Origin: Shimia sp. | GTDB lineage: Bacteria > Pseudomonadota > Alphaproteobacteria > Rhodobacterales > Rhodobacteraceae | Reading direction: 5' to 3' | Length of the DNA stretch: 64,000 bases | Assembly (NCBI RefSeq): GCF_022448905.1 | Contig: NZ_JAKVCW010000005.1 | Span: 186,001-250,000 of the forward strand | Shown: one piece after another, positions 1-8,522 of the stretch | How positions within the stretch are numbered: the first letter of the stretch is position 1 | Layout of the letters: each line of letters begins with the position of its first letter | Made by a program: the position numbers and the translations under genes | Notes under the pieces: generated by a model | Database searches by the model: none | What the model was told of the DNA's origin: nothing | The model's input: only the letters and a program-made list of their open reading frames with translations

Positions 1-168
1 CTGAAACCGGTTGCCCCGTTTCACAACCGCCGCATCAAGCCGCTCTTCCAGCTTGCGAATACGCATGCTGAAGGCGGGTTGCGATACGCCGCATTCCTCC
101 GCAGCCCGCGCAAAATGCCCATGGCGCGCAAGAGAAGAGAGAAATTCGAGGTCTTTCAGGCTGATCAC
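1..168 (-). CDS. LysR-family transcriptional regulator, N-terminal part (runs off the window)
   Basis: Only the first 56 codons are present. They encode the winged helix-turn-helix of a LysR-type regulator: a start like ISLKDLEFLSSLARHGHFAR, then a recognition helix region with SQPAFSMRIRKLEERL. The effector-binding half lies outside the window. I chose the GTG at 166-168 because a GGAGA ribosome-binding site sits just upstream and the LysR fold begins immediately after it. The gene is divergent from petA, and the shared intergenic region is where it could bind. Family assignment is confident. The target and the effector are unknown, and adjacency alone does not show that it controls petABC. 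Confidence 0.85.
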   Translation of the reverse strand, partial: MISLKDLEFLSSLARHGHFARAAEECGVSQPAFSMRIRKLEERLDAAVVKRGNRFQ

Positions 169-474
169 GCCACGTCTCCCGTTTTGCAATGGGGCCAAGC
201 TGTAGCGGCTTTCCCGCAAGCAAGCCAGCATTGCTGTTTCCAGCGATTCGACCGGATTTGGGCTCTGATCTTAAGGTGTGGGTAAGATAAGTGCGCTTGA
301 ACACCCCATTTGGGCCGCAACAAGCGCGACAGAGAGACGCGACCTTGAAAGATAAGCGAATGTTCGCTGGACGGGTTGCAACACCTTCGTTAAATAGCGG
401 CGGAGAGAGGCTGCGTTTTCGCGGTCCAGTTTTACATAGATCGGCCTTCTGGCCGGTTGTATAGGAGGAACCTC
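169..474. promoter_or_regulatory. Divergent intergenic region between the lysR-type gene and petA
   Basis: About 300 bases without a gene. They should hold the promoters of both divergent genes. The clearest internal structure is a small palindrome at 355-368 (AGCGAA-TG-TTCGCT). A strong AGGAGG ribosome-binding site lies at about 463-468, directly before the petA GTG. I could not identify convincing -35/-10 hexamers. Confidence 0.45.
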
Positions 475-1035
475 GTGTCCCACGCAGAAGATCACGAAGG
501 CACCCGGAGAGACTTTCTCTACTACGCCACTGCCGGCGCAGGTGCCGTGGCAACCGGTGCCGCCGTATGGCCGCTGGTCAATCAAATGAACCCCTCCGCC
601 GACGTACGCGCGCTGTCTTCGATTCGCGTTGATACGTCTGGCATTGAGCCGGGTACGCAGCTGACCGTTAAATGGCTGGGAAAGCCGGTGTTTATTCGCC
701 GCCGCACACAGCAGGAAATCGATGACGCTCGCGCGGTCAACGTGGACGAGCTGTCCATCGACCAGGGCTCTCAGAACGCCAACAAGCCAGGCACCGATGC
801 GGCGGATGAAAACCGCTCCATGGACGAAGCCGGCGAATGGCTGGTGATGATGGGTGTGTGTACCCACCTCGGTTGTGTGCCTCTCGGCGACGGCGCGGGT
901 GACTTCGGCGGCTGGTTCTGCCCCTGTCACGGCTCCCACTACGACACCTCCGGCCGCATCCGCAAAGGTCCGGCTCCTGAAAACCTCCACGTTCCTGTTG
1001 CCCGTTTTGAGGGCAGCGAACTGGTCCTCGGATAA
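475..1035 (+). CDS. petA: Ubiquinol-cytochrome c reductase iron-sulfur (Rieske) subunit
   Basis: This is the Rieske subunit of the cytochrome bc1 complex, which passes electrons from ubiquinol to cytochrome c1. The N-terminus has a twin-arginine signal/anchor ([15 protein letters not shown]) that stays as the single membrane helix. The soluble domain carries the two cluster-binding boxes CTHLGC and CPCHGSHYD, which supply two Cys and two His to the 2Fe-2S cluster. The length of 186 residues is near the roughly 190 of Rhodobacter homologues. I chose the GTG at 475, not the in-frame ATG at 457, because AGGAGG lies just upstream and the protein then begins [14 protein letters not shown], as in Rhodobacter. 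It is the first gene of petABC. Confidence 0.97.
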   Translation: MSHAEDHEGTRRDFLYYATAGAGAVATGAAVWPLVNQMNPSADVRALSSIRVDTSGIEPGTQLTVKWLGKPVFIRRRTQQEIDDARAVNVDELSIDQGSQNANKPGTDAADENRSMDEAGEWLVMMGVCTHLGCVPLGDGAGDFGGWFCPCHGSHYDTSGRIRKGPAPENLHVPVARFEGSELVLG

Positions 1036-1046
1036 GGAACGCGCGA

Positions 1047-2369
1047 ATGTCTGGTATTCCACACGACCACTACGAACCTAAATCCAAGCCAACCAAATGG
1101 GTTGAAAGCCGCCTGCCGGTTATCGGCTTGCTCTATGACACCCTGATGATCCCAACACCAAAGAACCTGAACTGGTGGTGGATCTGGGGTATCGTTCTGG
1201 CGTTCTGCCTGGCGCTGCAGATTGTCACCGGCATTGTTCTGGTGATGCACTACACCCCACACGTGGATCTGGCCTTTGCCTCCGTTGAGCACATCATGCG
1301 CAACGTGAACGGCGGTCACATGATCCGCTATCTGCACATGAACGGCGCCTCGCTGTTCTTCTTTGCGGTCTACATCCACATTTTCCGTGGCCTCTACTAT
1401 GGCTCCTACAAGGCCCCACGTGAGATCACATGGATTGTCGGTATGATCATCTACCTGTTGATGATGGCCGCAGGCTTTATGGGCTACGTACTGCCTTGGG
1501 GTCAGATGTCCTTCTGGGGTGCAACCGTGATCACCGGCCTGTTTGGTGCGATCCCGTTCATCGGTGAAGCTATCCAAACCTGGCTGCTCGGCGGACCAGC
1601 GGTGGACAACGCCACGCTGAACCGCTTCTTCTCGCTGCACTACCTGGTGCCGTTTGTGATTGCCGCGCTGGTGATCGTCCACATCTGGGCGTTCCACACC
1701 ACCGGCAACAACAACCCAACCGGTGTTGACGTGCGCAAAGGCTCCAAAGAAGAAGCCGAGAAAGACACCCTGCCGTTCTGGCCCTACTTCGTGATCAAAG
1801 ATCTCGTGGGTCTGGCAATTGTTGTCACCATCTTCTTCGCCATCGTTGGCTTCATGCCAAACTACCTGGGTCACCCGGACAACTACATCGAAGCGAACCC
1901 GCTGGCGACACCTGCACACATCGTGCCTGAGTGGTACTTCCTGCCGTTCTACGCGATCCTGCGTGCCTTCACCGCAGACGTTTGGGTTGTGATGTTCACC
2001 AGCTGGATCACCGGCGGCATCATCGATGCGAAGTTCTTCGGTGTTCTGGCGATGTTTGGCGCGATCATCGCGATGGCTCTGGTGCCATGGCTCGATACCT
2101 CCCGCGTGCGCTCCGGTCGTTTCCGTCCGATGTTCAAGTGGTGGTACGCCCTTCTGGTTGTCGACTTCATCGTTCTGATGTGGGCCGGCGCAATGCCAGC
2201 AGAGCCGCCATACTCCACCATCTCTTTGATCGGTGCGACCTACTGGTTTGCTTACTTCTTCGTAATCTTGCCGATCCTCGGCGTGATCGAGAAGCCGCTG
2301 ACACCACCGGCGACCATCGAAGACGATTTCAACGCCCATTACGGCAAACCTGCCGAACCTGCTGAATAA
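1047..2369 (+). CDS. petB: Cytochrome b subunit of the bc1 complex
   Basis: Cytochrome b is the membrane core of the bc1 complex. It holds the two b hemes and both quinone sites. The 440-residue protein shows the expected set of hydrophobic helices and paired heme-ligand histidines (for example HYTPHVD followed by [10 protein letters not shown] and IHIFRG). The Qo-site PEWYF motif occurs as [17 protein letters not shown]. The gene begins 12 bases after petA and is followed after 14 bases by petC, so one transcript is expected. The full-length b-type form, not split as in plants or Gram-positives, is normal for alphaproteobacteria. Confidence 0.98.
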   Translation: MSGIPHDHYEPKSKPTKWVESRLPVIGLLYDTLMIPTPKNLNWWWIWGIVLAFCLALQIVTGIVLVMHYTPHVDLAFASVEHIMRNVNGGHMIRYLHMNGASLFFFAVYIHIFRGLYYGSYKAPREITWIVGMIIYLLMMAAGFMGYVLPWGQMSFWGATVITGLFGAIPFIGEAIQTWLLGGPAVDNATLNRFFSLHYLVPFVIAALVIVHIWAFHTTGNNNPTGVDVRKGSKEEAEKDTLPFWPYFVIKDLVGLAIVVTIFFAIVGFMPNYLGHPDNYIEANPLATPAHIVPEWYFLPFYAILRAFTADVWVVMFTSWITGGIIDAKFFGVLAMFGAIIAMALVPWLDTSRVRSGRFRPMFKWWYALLVVDFIVLMWAGAMPAEPPYSTISLIGATYWFAYFFVILPILGVIEKPLTPPATIEDDFNAHYGKPAEPAE

Positions 2370-2383
2370 GAAGGACAACAGCC

Positions 2384-3175
2384 ATGCTTAAGAAGCTTAG
2401 CATTTCCGCCCTCGCGGCCCTGTCCCTGTCGGCTGGTGCTGCCATGGCAGCAGGTGGCGCAGGCCACATCGAAGACGTTGCCTTCTCCTTTGAAGGTCCG
2501 TTTGGCAAGTTCGACCAGAACCAGCTGCAACGTGGTCTTCAGGTCTACACTGAGGTTTGTGCCGCGTGTCACGGTCTGAAGTACGTGCCGCTGCGCACCC
2601 TGGCTGACGAAGGTGGTCCACACCTGCCGGAAGATCAGGTGCGTGCCTACGCTGCGCAGTTCGACATCTTTGATCCGGAGCTGGACGATGATCGCCCACG
2701 TAAGGTCACTGACCACTTCCCCGAAAGTGGTCTGCCTGAAGCACCTGACCTGAGCCTGATGGCCAAAGCACGTGCGGGCTTCCACGGCCCATACGGTACC
2801 GGCATCAACCAGATGGTCAAAGGCATGGGTGGCGCAGAGTACATCTACTCTCTGATGACCGGTTACACCGGCAAAGAGAAAGAAGAAGCTGGCACCACTT
2901 TCTACGAGAACACCGCCTTCCCAGGTGGCTGGATCGCCATGGCACCGCCGCTGTACGAAGACCAGCTTGAGTTTGCGGACGGTCACTCCAACGACATTCA
3001 CCATGTCGCAGAGGATATCTCTGCCTTCTTGATGTGGACCGCCGAGCCCAAGATGATGGCGCGTCAGCGCGCAGGTCTGACCGGCGTTCTGTTCCTGTCC
3101 CTGCTCAGCGTGTTGCTCTACCTGACCAACAAGAAGCTCTGGGCGCCTATCAAAGGCAAAAAGCTCAACCTCTGA
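2384..3175 (+). CDS. petC: Cytochrome c1 of the bc1 complex
   Basis: Cytochrome c1 accepts electrons from the Rieske protein and donates them to soluble or membrane cytochrome c. An N-terminal signal peptide ([20 protein letters not shown]...) precedes the mature protein. The covalent heme site is CAACH (Cys59, Cys62, His63). A C-terminal hydrophobic anchor ([16 protein letters not shown]) is followed by a basic tail. At 263 residues it fits the bacterial c1 family. It closes the petABC operon and is followed by a clear intrinsic terminator. Confidence 0.97.
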   Translation: MLKKLSISALAALSLSAGAAMAAGGAGHIEDVAFSFEGPFGKFDQNQLQRGLQVYTEVCAACHGLKYVPLRTLADEGGPHLPEDQVRAYAAQFDIFDPELDDDRPRKVTDHFPESGLPEAPDLSLMAKARAGFHGPYGTGINQMVKGMGGAEYIYSLMTGYTGKEKEEAGTTFYENTAFPGGWIAMAPPLYEDQLEFADGHSNDIHHVAEDISAFLMWTAEPKMMARQRAGLTGVLFLSLLSVLLYLTNKKLWAPIKGKKLNL

Positions 3176-3201
3176 TGAGCTGATCAGGACCTAAAGTTAA
3201 G

Positions 3202-3240
3202 CGCCCCGCTGGTTTTTTCAGCGGGGCGTTTTCATTTTTT
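3202..3240 (+). terminator. Intrinsic terminator after petC
   Basis: A perfect 10-bp stem (CGCCCCGCTG paired with CAGCGGGGCG, loop of about 7 bases) is followed by a T-rich run. It lies 26 bases after the petC stop and should end the petABC transcript. Confidence 0.92.
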
Positions 3241-3310
3241 GCTTGGGAAAACCATAGAATCGGGCGCAGACTGGATCAGGCGACGGGACTCACAGGACCG
3301 GAGGCTCTAG

Positions 3311-4102
3311 ATGTTTCGACTTTTCTCGGCACTATCGACTTTGCTCATTTGGGGCAGCAGCCCGCTTTGGGCCAACCCAATAACCCTTTCGGATTCAGAT
3401 GATTGGCGCATTCGCGGCACGCTTGGCCTGTTTGCAGCTGCCAGGACAAATGGCGATGTCACCGTTGCGGGCAATACGGCCGCGCTGGACATGAACTTAA
3501 GAGACGCGCTGGAGCATCTGGATTTCACAACCACTGGCCGTCTGGAGGCCTGGCACGGGCGTTTAGGCCTGATTGCCGAGGGCCACTACATCGGACTAAG
3601 CGAGACGGCCAATATCTCCGCTGGTCCCGGGGCCGGCCGATCTGCTGAGGTGGATTCCACCCAAAGCTGGCTTGGACTTTTGGTTGGCTATCGCGCCATC
3701 AGTGGCGAAATGGGCAATGGGCGCCCCTATGCCTTCGATGTTCAAGGCGGCGCGCGCTACAACCGCCTGACACAAAGCGTTGTCGGCTCTGGCGGGCTGG
3801 TGAACGCAGGCGGCACAGAGCGCTGGTGGGAGCCTGTGGTCGGTGCGCGCTATGCGTGGGAGATCGCGGACAGCTGGACGGGCGCAGTGGCGGTGGATGC
3901 CAGCGGCTTTGGCGCCAACGGCAACGACCTTGCCTGGAGCGCCAACTTGGCGATCTCCAAACAATTCAACGAACGCTCGTCGGTGGTGTTTGGTTGGCGG
4001 CACTATGACATCAACTTTGAAACCACCCGCACGGACGGAGCCTTTGGCGCGGATTTCTACTCAACTGGTCCCTTCATTGCCTACGCCTATACCTTCAAGT
4101 GA
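3311..4102 (+). CDS. Outer-membrane beta-barrel protein of unknown function
   Basis: The first 22 or so residues form a signal peptide ending at LWA-N. The rest of the 263-residue protein has alternating polar and hydrophobic strands (such as RIRGTLGLFAAART, LEAWHGRLGLIAEGHY, SSVVFGWRHYDINF and a final FIAYAYTFK), as expected for a small outer-membrane barrel of 8-10 strands. A GGAGG ribosome-binding site lies before the ATG. No specific ligand or enzyme motif is recognisable. It appears monocistronic, between the petC terminator and a terminator shared with rpmJ. The barrel call is an inference from composition and strand pattern. Confidence 0.75.
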   Translation: MFRLFSALSTLLIWGSSPLWANPITLSDSDDWRIRGTLGLFAAARTNGDVTVAGNTAALDMNLRDALEHLDFTTTGRLEAWHGRLGLIAEGHYIGLSETANISAGPGAGRSAEVDSTQSWLGLLVGYRAISGEMGNGRPYAFDVQGGARYNRLTQSVVGSGGLVNAGGTERWWEPVVGARYAWEIADSWTGAVAVDASGFGANGNDLAWSANLAISKQFNERSSVVFGWRHYDINFETTRTDGAFGADFYSTGPFIAYAYTFK

Positions 4103-4130
4103 GCTCCGCATTTGAATAAAGCCAACAAAA

Positions 4131-4151
4131 AAGCCGCCCAAAAGGCGGCTT
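4131..4151. terminator. Bidirectional intrinsic terminator between the barrel gene and rpmJ
   Basis: An 8-bp stem (AAGCCGCC with GGCGGCTT, 5-base loop) has a T-rich run on the plus side and an A-rich run on the left, read as T on the minus strand. It can serve both convergent genes. Confidence 0.8.
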
Positions 4152-4180
4152 CTTCTTCGCTGTGATGTAAGTCCTGAGAC

Positions 4181-4306
4181 TTAGCCCTGGCGTGCTTTGA
4201 AGCGACGCTGGGTCTTGTTGATCACGTAAACGCGGCCCTTGCGGCGCACGATCCGGCAATCGCGGTGCCGGTTCTTGAGCGAGCGGAGCGAGTTCTTGAC
4301 CTTCAT
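4181..4306 (-). CDS. rpmJ: 50S ribosomal protein L36
   Basis: A 41-residue basic protein beginning [20 protein letters not shown] and ending in KARQG matches alphaproteobacterial L36, a component of the large ribosomal subunit. Only one cysteine is present, so this is the zinc-free form that is usual in this class. I chose the ATG at 4306 because GAGGAGAAG lies immediately upstream; longer in-frame reading adds a proline-rich, unconserved leader. It stands alone, as L36 often does in Rhodobacterales, between a terminator and tRNA-Val. Confidence 0.96.
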   Translation of the reverse strand: MKVKNSLRSLKNRHRDCRIVRRKGRVYVINKTQRRFKARQG

Positions 4307-4382
4307 GGGCCTTCTCCTCATTTCGCGGCGCTGCGGTGCGCCTGGGGTTACGGGACCTCTCAAATGAGAGGCGATGAATTCA

Positions 4383-4457
4383 TGGTGGGCGATACTGGGA
4401 TCGAACCAGTGACCCCTTCGATGTCAACGAAGTGCTCTACCGCTGAGCTAATCGCCC
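4383..4457 (-). tRNA. tRNA-Val (GAC anticodon)
   Basis: On the minus strand the 75 bases fold as a complete cloverleaf. The acceptor GGGCGAT pairs with ATCGCCC, the D-arm contains AGCTCAGCGGTAGAGC, the anticodon stem CTTCG/CGAAG has loop TTGACAT with anticodon GAC, the T-arm contains GGTTCGATCCC, and the 3' CCA is encoded. GAC reads GUC valine codons. Confidence 0.97.
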
Positions 4458-4603
4458 TTTACCGACGTATGTTCAATACCCCCTAACAAAAGGGGGCGCG
4501 GAAAACCCGCGCCGGTGGCGGTCTCTATAAAAGGAGTCGCAGGGGGGATCAAGGGCTTTTGGCGCAGTAATTTTTGCGGCTATAGTTTGAGGGAACAGGA
4601 GAG

Positions 4604-5470
4604 ATGATGCAAACCACCGCTTACCGCATTTTTGAGCCTCAAACCGTGCAAACTTCCGTGGTTTTTGCCTCTCCGCACAGCGGCTGTGACTACCCGGAAT
4701 GGTTCATCCGCCGCTCTTTGCTCAATGCCCACACGATTCGCTCCTCTGAAGACGCTTATGTGGACCAACTCTTTGCCGACGCCCCAAAGTATGGCGCGCC
4801 GTTTCTGGTCGCCCGCGCGCCGCGCGCATTATTGGACCTGAACCGCGCCGCCGAGGAACTCGACCCGGCGCTTATCCAAGGTGTGCGCAAGGTGGGCCAC
4901 AATCCTCGCGTGGCCTCAGGCCTTGGTGTGATCCCCCGTGTGGTGGCCAATGGCCGCGCGATTTATCACGGCAAGATGACCCGCACCGAAGCTGACGCGC
5001 GAATCGACACCTACTGGCGCCCTTACCACAGTGCCCTCAAAGGGCTTCTGGACAACGCCCGACACAGATTCGGTGAAGCGATTCTGATCGACTGCCATTC
5101 CATGCCACGCGAGGCGGTGGAAAGCGCCACGCGCCGTGGCGTACAGAGGCCTGAGATTGTGCTGGGCGACCGCTTTGGCGCGGCCGCTGATGTGGAACTG
5201 GTGGACCAGATCGAAGCCGCCTTCCTGAAGGCCGGCTTTGTGGTGTCCCGAAACACGCCCTTTGCCGGTGCCTATGTGACGCAACACTATGGTCGGCCCC
5301 TCAAAGCCCAGCACGCCATCCAAATCGAGATCGACCGCTCGCTCTATATGGACGAAGCCACCATCCAGCCGCACAGTGATTTTGACATCTTCCGCACCCG
5401 TTTGACCGAGGTGGTTGCCCAAATCGCCCGCTTGGGTCAGCCAGGTGCCAACAGCCTCGCCGCAGAATAA
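4604..5470 (+). CDS. N-formylglutamate amidohydrolase family protein
   Basis: The 288-residue protein has the N-formylglutamate amidohydrolase (HutG/FGase) fold. Near the N-terminus is a conserved SPHSGCDYP segment; further on come SSEDAYVDQLF, ARAPRALLDLNR, LIDCHSMPRE and VSRNTPFAGAYVTQHYG, which hold the metal- and substrate-contacting residues. The family hydrolyses N-formyl-L-glutamate to formate and glutamate in histidine degradation, but many genomic members occur away from hut genes, as here, and may act on other N-formyl acids. Two ATGs lie in tandem (4604 and 4607) after an AGGAG site; either could be used. Its neighbours are NAD salvage genes, which gives no support for a histidine role. 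Confidence 0.88.
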   Translation: MMQTTAYRIFEPQTVQTSVVFASPHSGCDYPEWFIRRSLLNAHTIRSSEDAYVDQLFADAPKYGAPFLVARAPRALLDLNRAAEELDPALIQGVRKVGHNPRVASGLGVIPRVVANGRAIYHGKMTRTEADARIDTYWRPYHSALKGLLDNARHRFGEAILIDCHSMPREAVESATRRGVQRPEIVLGDRFGAAADVELVDQIEAAFLKAGFVVSRNTPFAGAYVTQHYGRPLKAQHAIQIEIDRSLYMDEATIQPHSDFDIFRTRLTEVVAQIARLGQPGANSLAAE

Positions 5471-5533
5471 GCTCAAACCGTTGACCTGACCCACCAGCTT
5501 GGTAAGGCTTCTCGCAAAGACGAGGAGACCAGT

Positions 5534-6130
5534 ATGGCCAGTGCTTTGATTGTGATTGATGTGCAAAACGACTTCTGCCCCGGCGGTGCCTTGGCGGTGC
5601 CCGAAGGCGACCAAATTGTCCCCGGCATCAACGCCCTGATGGACGACTTCGATACCGTTGTCCTGACCCAAGACTGGCATCCGGCGGGACACTCTTCATT
5701 TGCCAGCAGCCACGACGGCAAAGCCCCCTATGAGCTGATCGACATGCCTTATGGCCCACAGGTGCTTTGGCCGGATCACTGCGTGCAAGGCAGTGCTGGC
5801 TCGGGCCTGCATGCTGATCTCAACGTGATCCGCGCCAATGTCATTATCCGCAAAGGCACCAACCCGGCCATCGACAGCTATTCTGCGTTTTTTGAGAACG
5901 ACCAAAAAACCCCAACCGGGCTAGAAGGTTACCTGAAATCTTTGGGCGTCACAGAGATCACCATGGTCGGCCTCGCAACCGACTTCTGCGTGCAGTTTTC
6001 CGCACTGGATGCCGCCCGTTTGGGCTTCAAAGTGACCGTCCGTGAAGACCTCTGTCGCGCAATTGACCTGGATGGGTCCTTGGCGGCTGCACAAAATGCC
6101 ATGAACGCAGCAGGAATTTCTCGCATTTGA
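5534..6130 (+). CDS. pncA: Nicotinamidase
   Basis: PncA hydrolyses nicotinamide to nicotinate in the NAD salvage pathway. The isochorismatase-like fold is complete at 198 residues. The catalytic triad is visible as Asp9 (VIDVQNDF), Lys107 (IIRKGTNPAID) and Cys152 (ATDFCVQFSALDA). The metal-binding pattern DWHPAGHSSF is also present. The product is the substrate of PncB, whose gene lies about 2.4 kb downstream in the same orientation, with a histidine kinase between them. Confidence 0.95.
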   Translation: MASALIVIDVQNDFCPGGALAVPEGDQIVPGINALMDDFDTVVLTQDWHPAGHSSFASSHDGKAPYELIDMPYGPQVLWPDHCVQGSAGSGLHADLNVIRANVIIRKGTNPAIDSYSAFFENDQKTPTGLEGYLKSLGVTEITMVGLATDFCVQFSALDAARLGFKVTVREDLCRAIDLDGSLAAAQNAMNAAGISRI

Positions 6131-6203
6131 GGGGAAATATTCTAGGTTTGTTAACCAATCATCGGGCATTTACCCATTGTTAGTTGTCTGAGAAGATTGG
6201 GAA

Positions 6204-8447
6204 ATGGCTGCGGAAATTCACGAGCTTAACCGGGCCTTGGAGGCTTTTGACCGGCGCAACACGCCGGCGGGGTTGCTGGTGCGCTATGCCCGTGGCCGCT
6301 TGCGTTATTTCTTCAGTCGCCAGGCCCTAACGCTTTTTGGCGCGATGATCCTGACCTTCTCGGTCTCCCTACAAACCGGTTTTCTAGCGCTGTTCGTGGC
6401 GGTGTTGGGGGATCTAATCGACAGCTACGTGCTGCGCAGTGTGCAAAATCAGTTGCATCGGGGCGTGCCGGTTCAGGACCTCCTGCGAAAAACCACGCTG
6501 ACGGCTGTCGCTCAGTCTTTTGGCCTATCCGTATTTGTTGCCATCCTATGGCTTGCTATTCCCCACGAAGTCGCCTTGCTTCTGTGCTTGGCCTATATGG
6601 GGGCAGGGGCAGTGAACGCGATTATGGCGCTGGCCTATCATCGCACCGCGGCGCTCGCCCGTCTCGCGGTCTATGGCGTCACCGTCACGCTCCTGTTTGC
6701 CGCTGATTTCTATGTGCTGGAGCATCAACGCGAGCAGTTTTTCTACAATGTCGCTGCCACACTCATGGTCGCTTACACCATGCTGCCCTTTGTCAGCTAC
6801 GTCACCACCGGCCGCCTAAGGGACCTGCGCCAACAGCGCCGCCAGATCGAACAGGGCTTAGAGCTGGCCAAGGCGAATGCTTCTCTGGTGGCGCGTCAGC
6901 GCGAAGGCCGGTTCTTGTCGTCTATTGCTGAAAACGCTGTCGACAGCATCATCATGCTGGACGCGGAGGCCAACACGCTCTGGGTCAATCCAGCCTTCAC
7001 CCGCAAAACCGGTTACAAACTGTCCGAGGTGGTGGGCAAGCATCCCTCCGACTATCTTCATGGCCCGCGGTCTGATCCGACAATATTGGAGCGCTTTACC
7101 GCTGCGATCAACGAAGGCGTGGCCGCGCATGGCGAGAACGTGAATTACACCAAGATCGGCGCTCCATTCTGGGTGGAGACCAACCTCTCGCCGGTTTTTG
7201 ATGACAACGGTAAGTTGGAGATGGTGATCTCCGTGGACCGCGACATCACCCTTAAAAAGCAACGCGAGGCTGAACTGGCCGAAGCCAAACGTGCCGCCGA
7301 ACAGGGGGAACGTGCCAAAACCGCCTTCCTGGCCACGATGAGCCACGAGATCCGCACACCGATGAACGGCATCATCGGTATGTCCGATCTCTTGAGTGAC
7401 GCCAAGCTCAGCCCTGAGGACGCGCTTTATGTGCAGACCATCCGCCATTCCTCTGAGGCGCTGCTGACCATCATCAACGACATTCTCGACTTCTCCAAAC
7501 TGCAAGACGGCCACCTGAAGATCAGTTCGGTGGCCTTTGAGCTGCAGCCCTGCCTGGATGAGGTTATGAACCTGATGCGCCCCCAGGCGGCGGCCAAGGG
7601 TATCCCGCTCAACGTGGAATGCGCAGCCAACCTGCCGCGCACTGTGTGGGGCGACGATGGCCGCCTGCGCCAAATCCTGGTGAACATCATCGGCAACGCC
7701 ATCAAGTTCACTGAGACAGGTAGCGTGACGGTGCATGTCGGCACCGTGAAAGAAGGCCCGGACCATGGTTTGGAGATATCCGTTACTGACACTGGTATCG
7801 GCATTGCTCCGGATCGCATCGAACACGTGTTTGATCAGTTTGCTCAAGCGGATGCCGCCACCACCCGTCGCTTTGGTGGCACGGGGCTGGGTCTCGCGAT
7901 CTCACGTCAGTTGGCCCGGATGATGGGCGGGGACGTCGTCGCCACCAGTGCAGTGAATGTTGGCAGCTGCTTTGTAATCACCGTAGACTTCCCTGAGGTC
8001 AACCTACCCGCCAAGCGGATTGCGGATCTGGATGTCCTGCCTGACCCGGCAGTCTTCACCGACAAAACCGTGCTTCTGGCGGAGGACAACCGCACCAATC
8101 GCTTCCTTGTGCAAAAACTGCTCAAAGACCTGCCGCTCACCCTAATCACTGCCGTAAATGGCAAAGAGGCGGTGGACAAAGTCAAGGAACACAAGCCCGA
8201 CGTGGTGCTGATGGACATGTCTATGCCGGAGATGGACGGGCTCGACGCCACGCGTTTCATTCGCAGACACATCCCGATGCAGCCGCATATCATCGCTCTC
8301 ACCGCCAACGCCTATCGCAGTGACCGACAGGCCTGTCTGGAGGCTGGCATGAACGGCTTCTTGCCCAAACCAGTGCGCCGCGGCGACCTTCTGAAGGCCA
8401 TCGCACAGGGGCTGGAAAGCCGCACCCGCGTGGTTCAGTCGCGCTGA
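6204..8447 (+). CDS. Membrane hybrid sensor histidine kinase with PAS and receiver domains
   Basis: The N-terminal 200 residues contain several hydrophobic segments that form an integral membrane sensor. A short coiled linker and a PAS domain (about 235-355) follow. The dimerisation domain has the phospho-acceptor His381 in [12 protein letters not shown]. The ATPase domain shows N, G1 and G2 boxes (NIIGNAIKF, DTGIGIA, GGTGLGLAIS). The C-terminal receiver has phospho-acceptor Asp671 in LMDMSMPEMDG and the conserved Lys in LPKPVRR. No output domain follows, so a phosphotransfer protein elsewhere is expected. The gene sits between pncA and pncB. Its membrane sensor resembles that of the kinase at 53.5-55.8 kb. 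Confidence 0.95.
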   Translation: MAAEIHELNRALEAFDRRNTPAGLLVRYARGRLRYFFSRQALTLFGAMILTFSVSLQTGFLALFVAVLGDLIDSYVLRSVQNQLHRGVPVQDLLRKTTLTAVAQSFGLSVFVAILWLAIPHEVALLLCLAYMGAGAVNAIMALAYHRTAALARLAVYGVTVTLLFAADFYVLEHQREQFFYNVAATLMVAYTMLPFVSYVTTGRLRDLRQQRRQIEQGLELAKANASLVARQREGRFLSSIAENAVDSIIMLDAEANTLWVNPAFTRKTGYKLSEVVGKHPSDYLHGPRSDPTILERFTAAINEGVAAHGENVNYTKIGAPFWVETNLSPVFDDNGKLEMVISVDRDITLKKQREAELAEAKRAAEQGERAKTAFLATMSHEIRTPMNGIIGMSDLLSDAKLSPEDALYVQTIRHSSEALLTIINDILDFSKLQDGHLKISSVAFELQPCLDEVMNLMRPQAAAKGIPLNVECAANLPRTVWGDDGRLRQILVNIIGNAIKFTETGSVTVHVGTVKEGPDHGLEISVTDTGIGIAPDRIEHVFDQFAQADAATTRRFGGTGLGLAISRQLARMMGGDVVATSAVNVGSCFVITVDFPEVNLPAKRIADLDVLPDPAVFTDKTVLLAEDNRTNRFLVQKLLKDLPLTLITAVNGKEAVDKVKEHKPDVVLMDMSMPEMDGLDATRFIRRHIPMQPHIIALTANAYRSDRQACLEAGMNGFLPKPVRRGDLLKAIAQGLESRTRVVQSR

Positions 8448-8522
8448 CTCACCCATAAGGGCTTCCAGACCCTTGGTTTTCTGGGTATCAACGGCGAAAC
8501 GAGACTGTGAGGACCAGAGAAT

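Noticed and set aside
939-2378. A 479-codon open frame on the minus strand across petB
   Set aside because: It lies entirely antisense to an unmistakable cytochrome b gene and has His/Gln-rich, domain-free composition typical of antisense frames in high-GC DNA.
4181-4306. L36 with missing zinc-binding cysteines as an oddity
   Set aside because: The zinc-free L36 form is the usual one in alphaproteobacteria.
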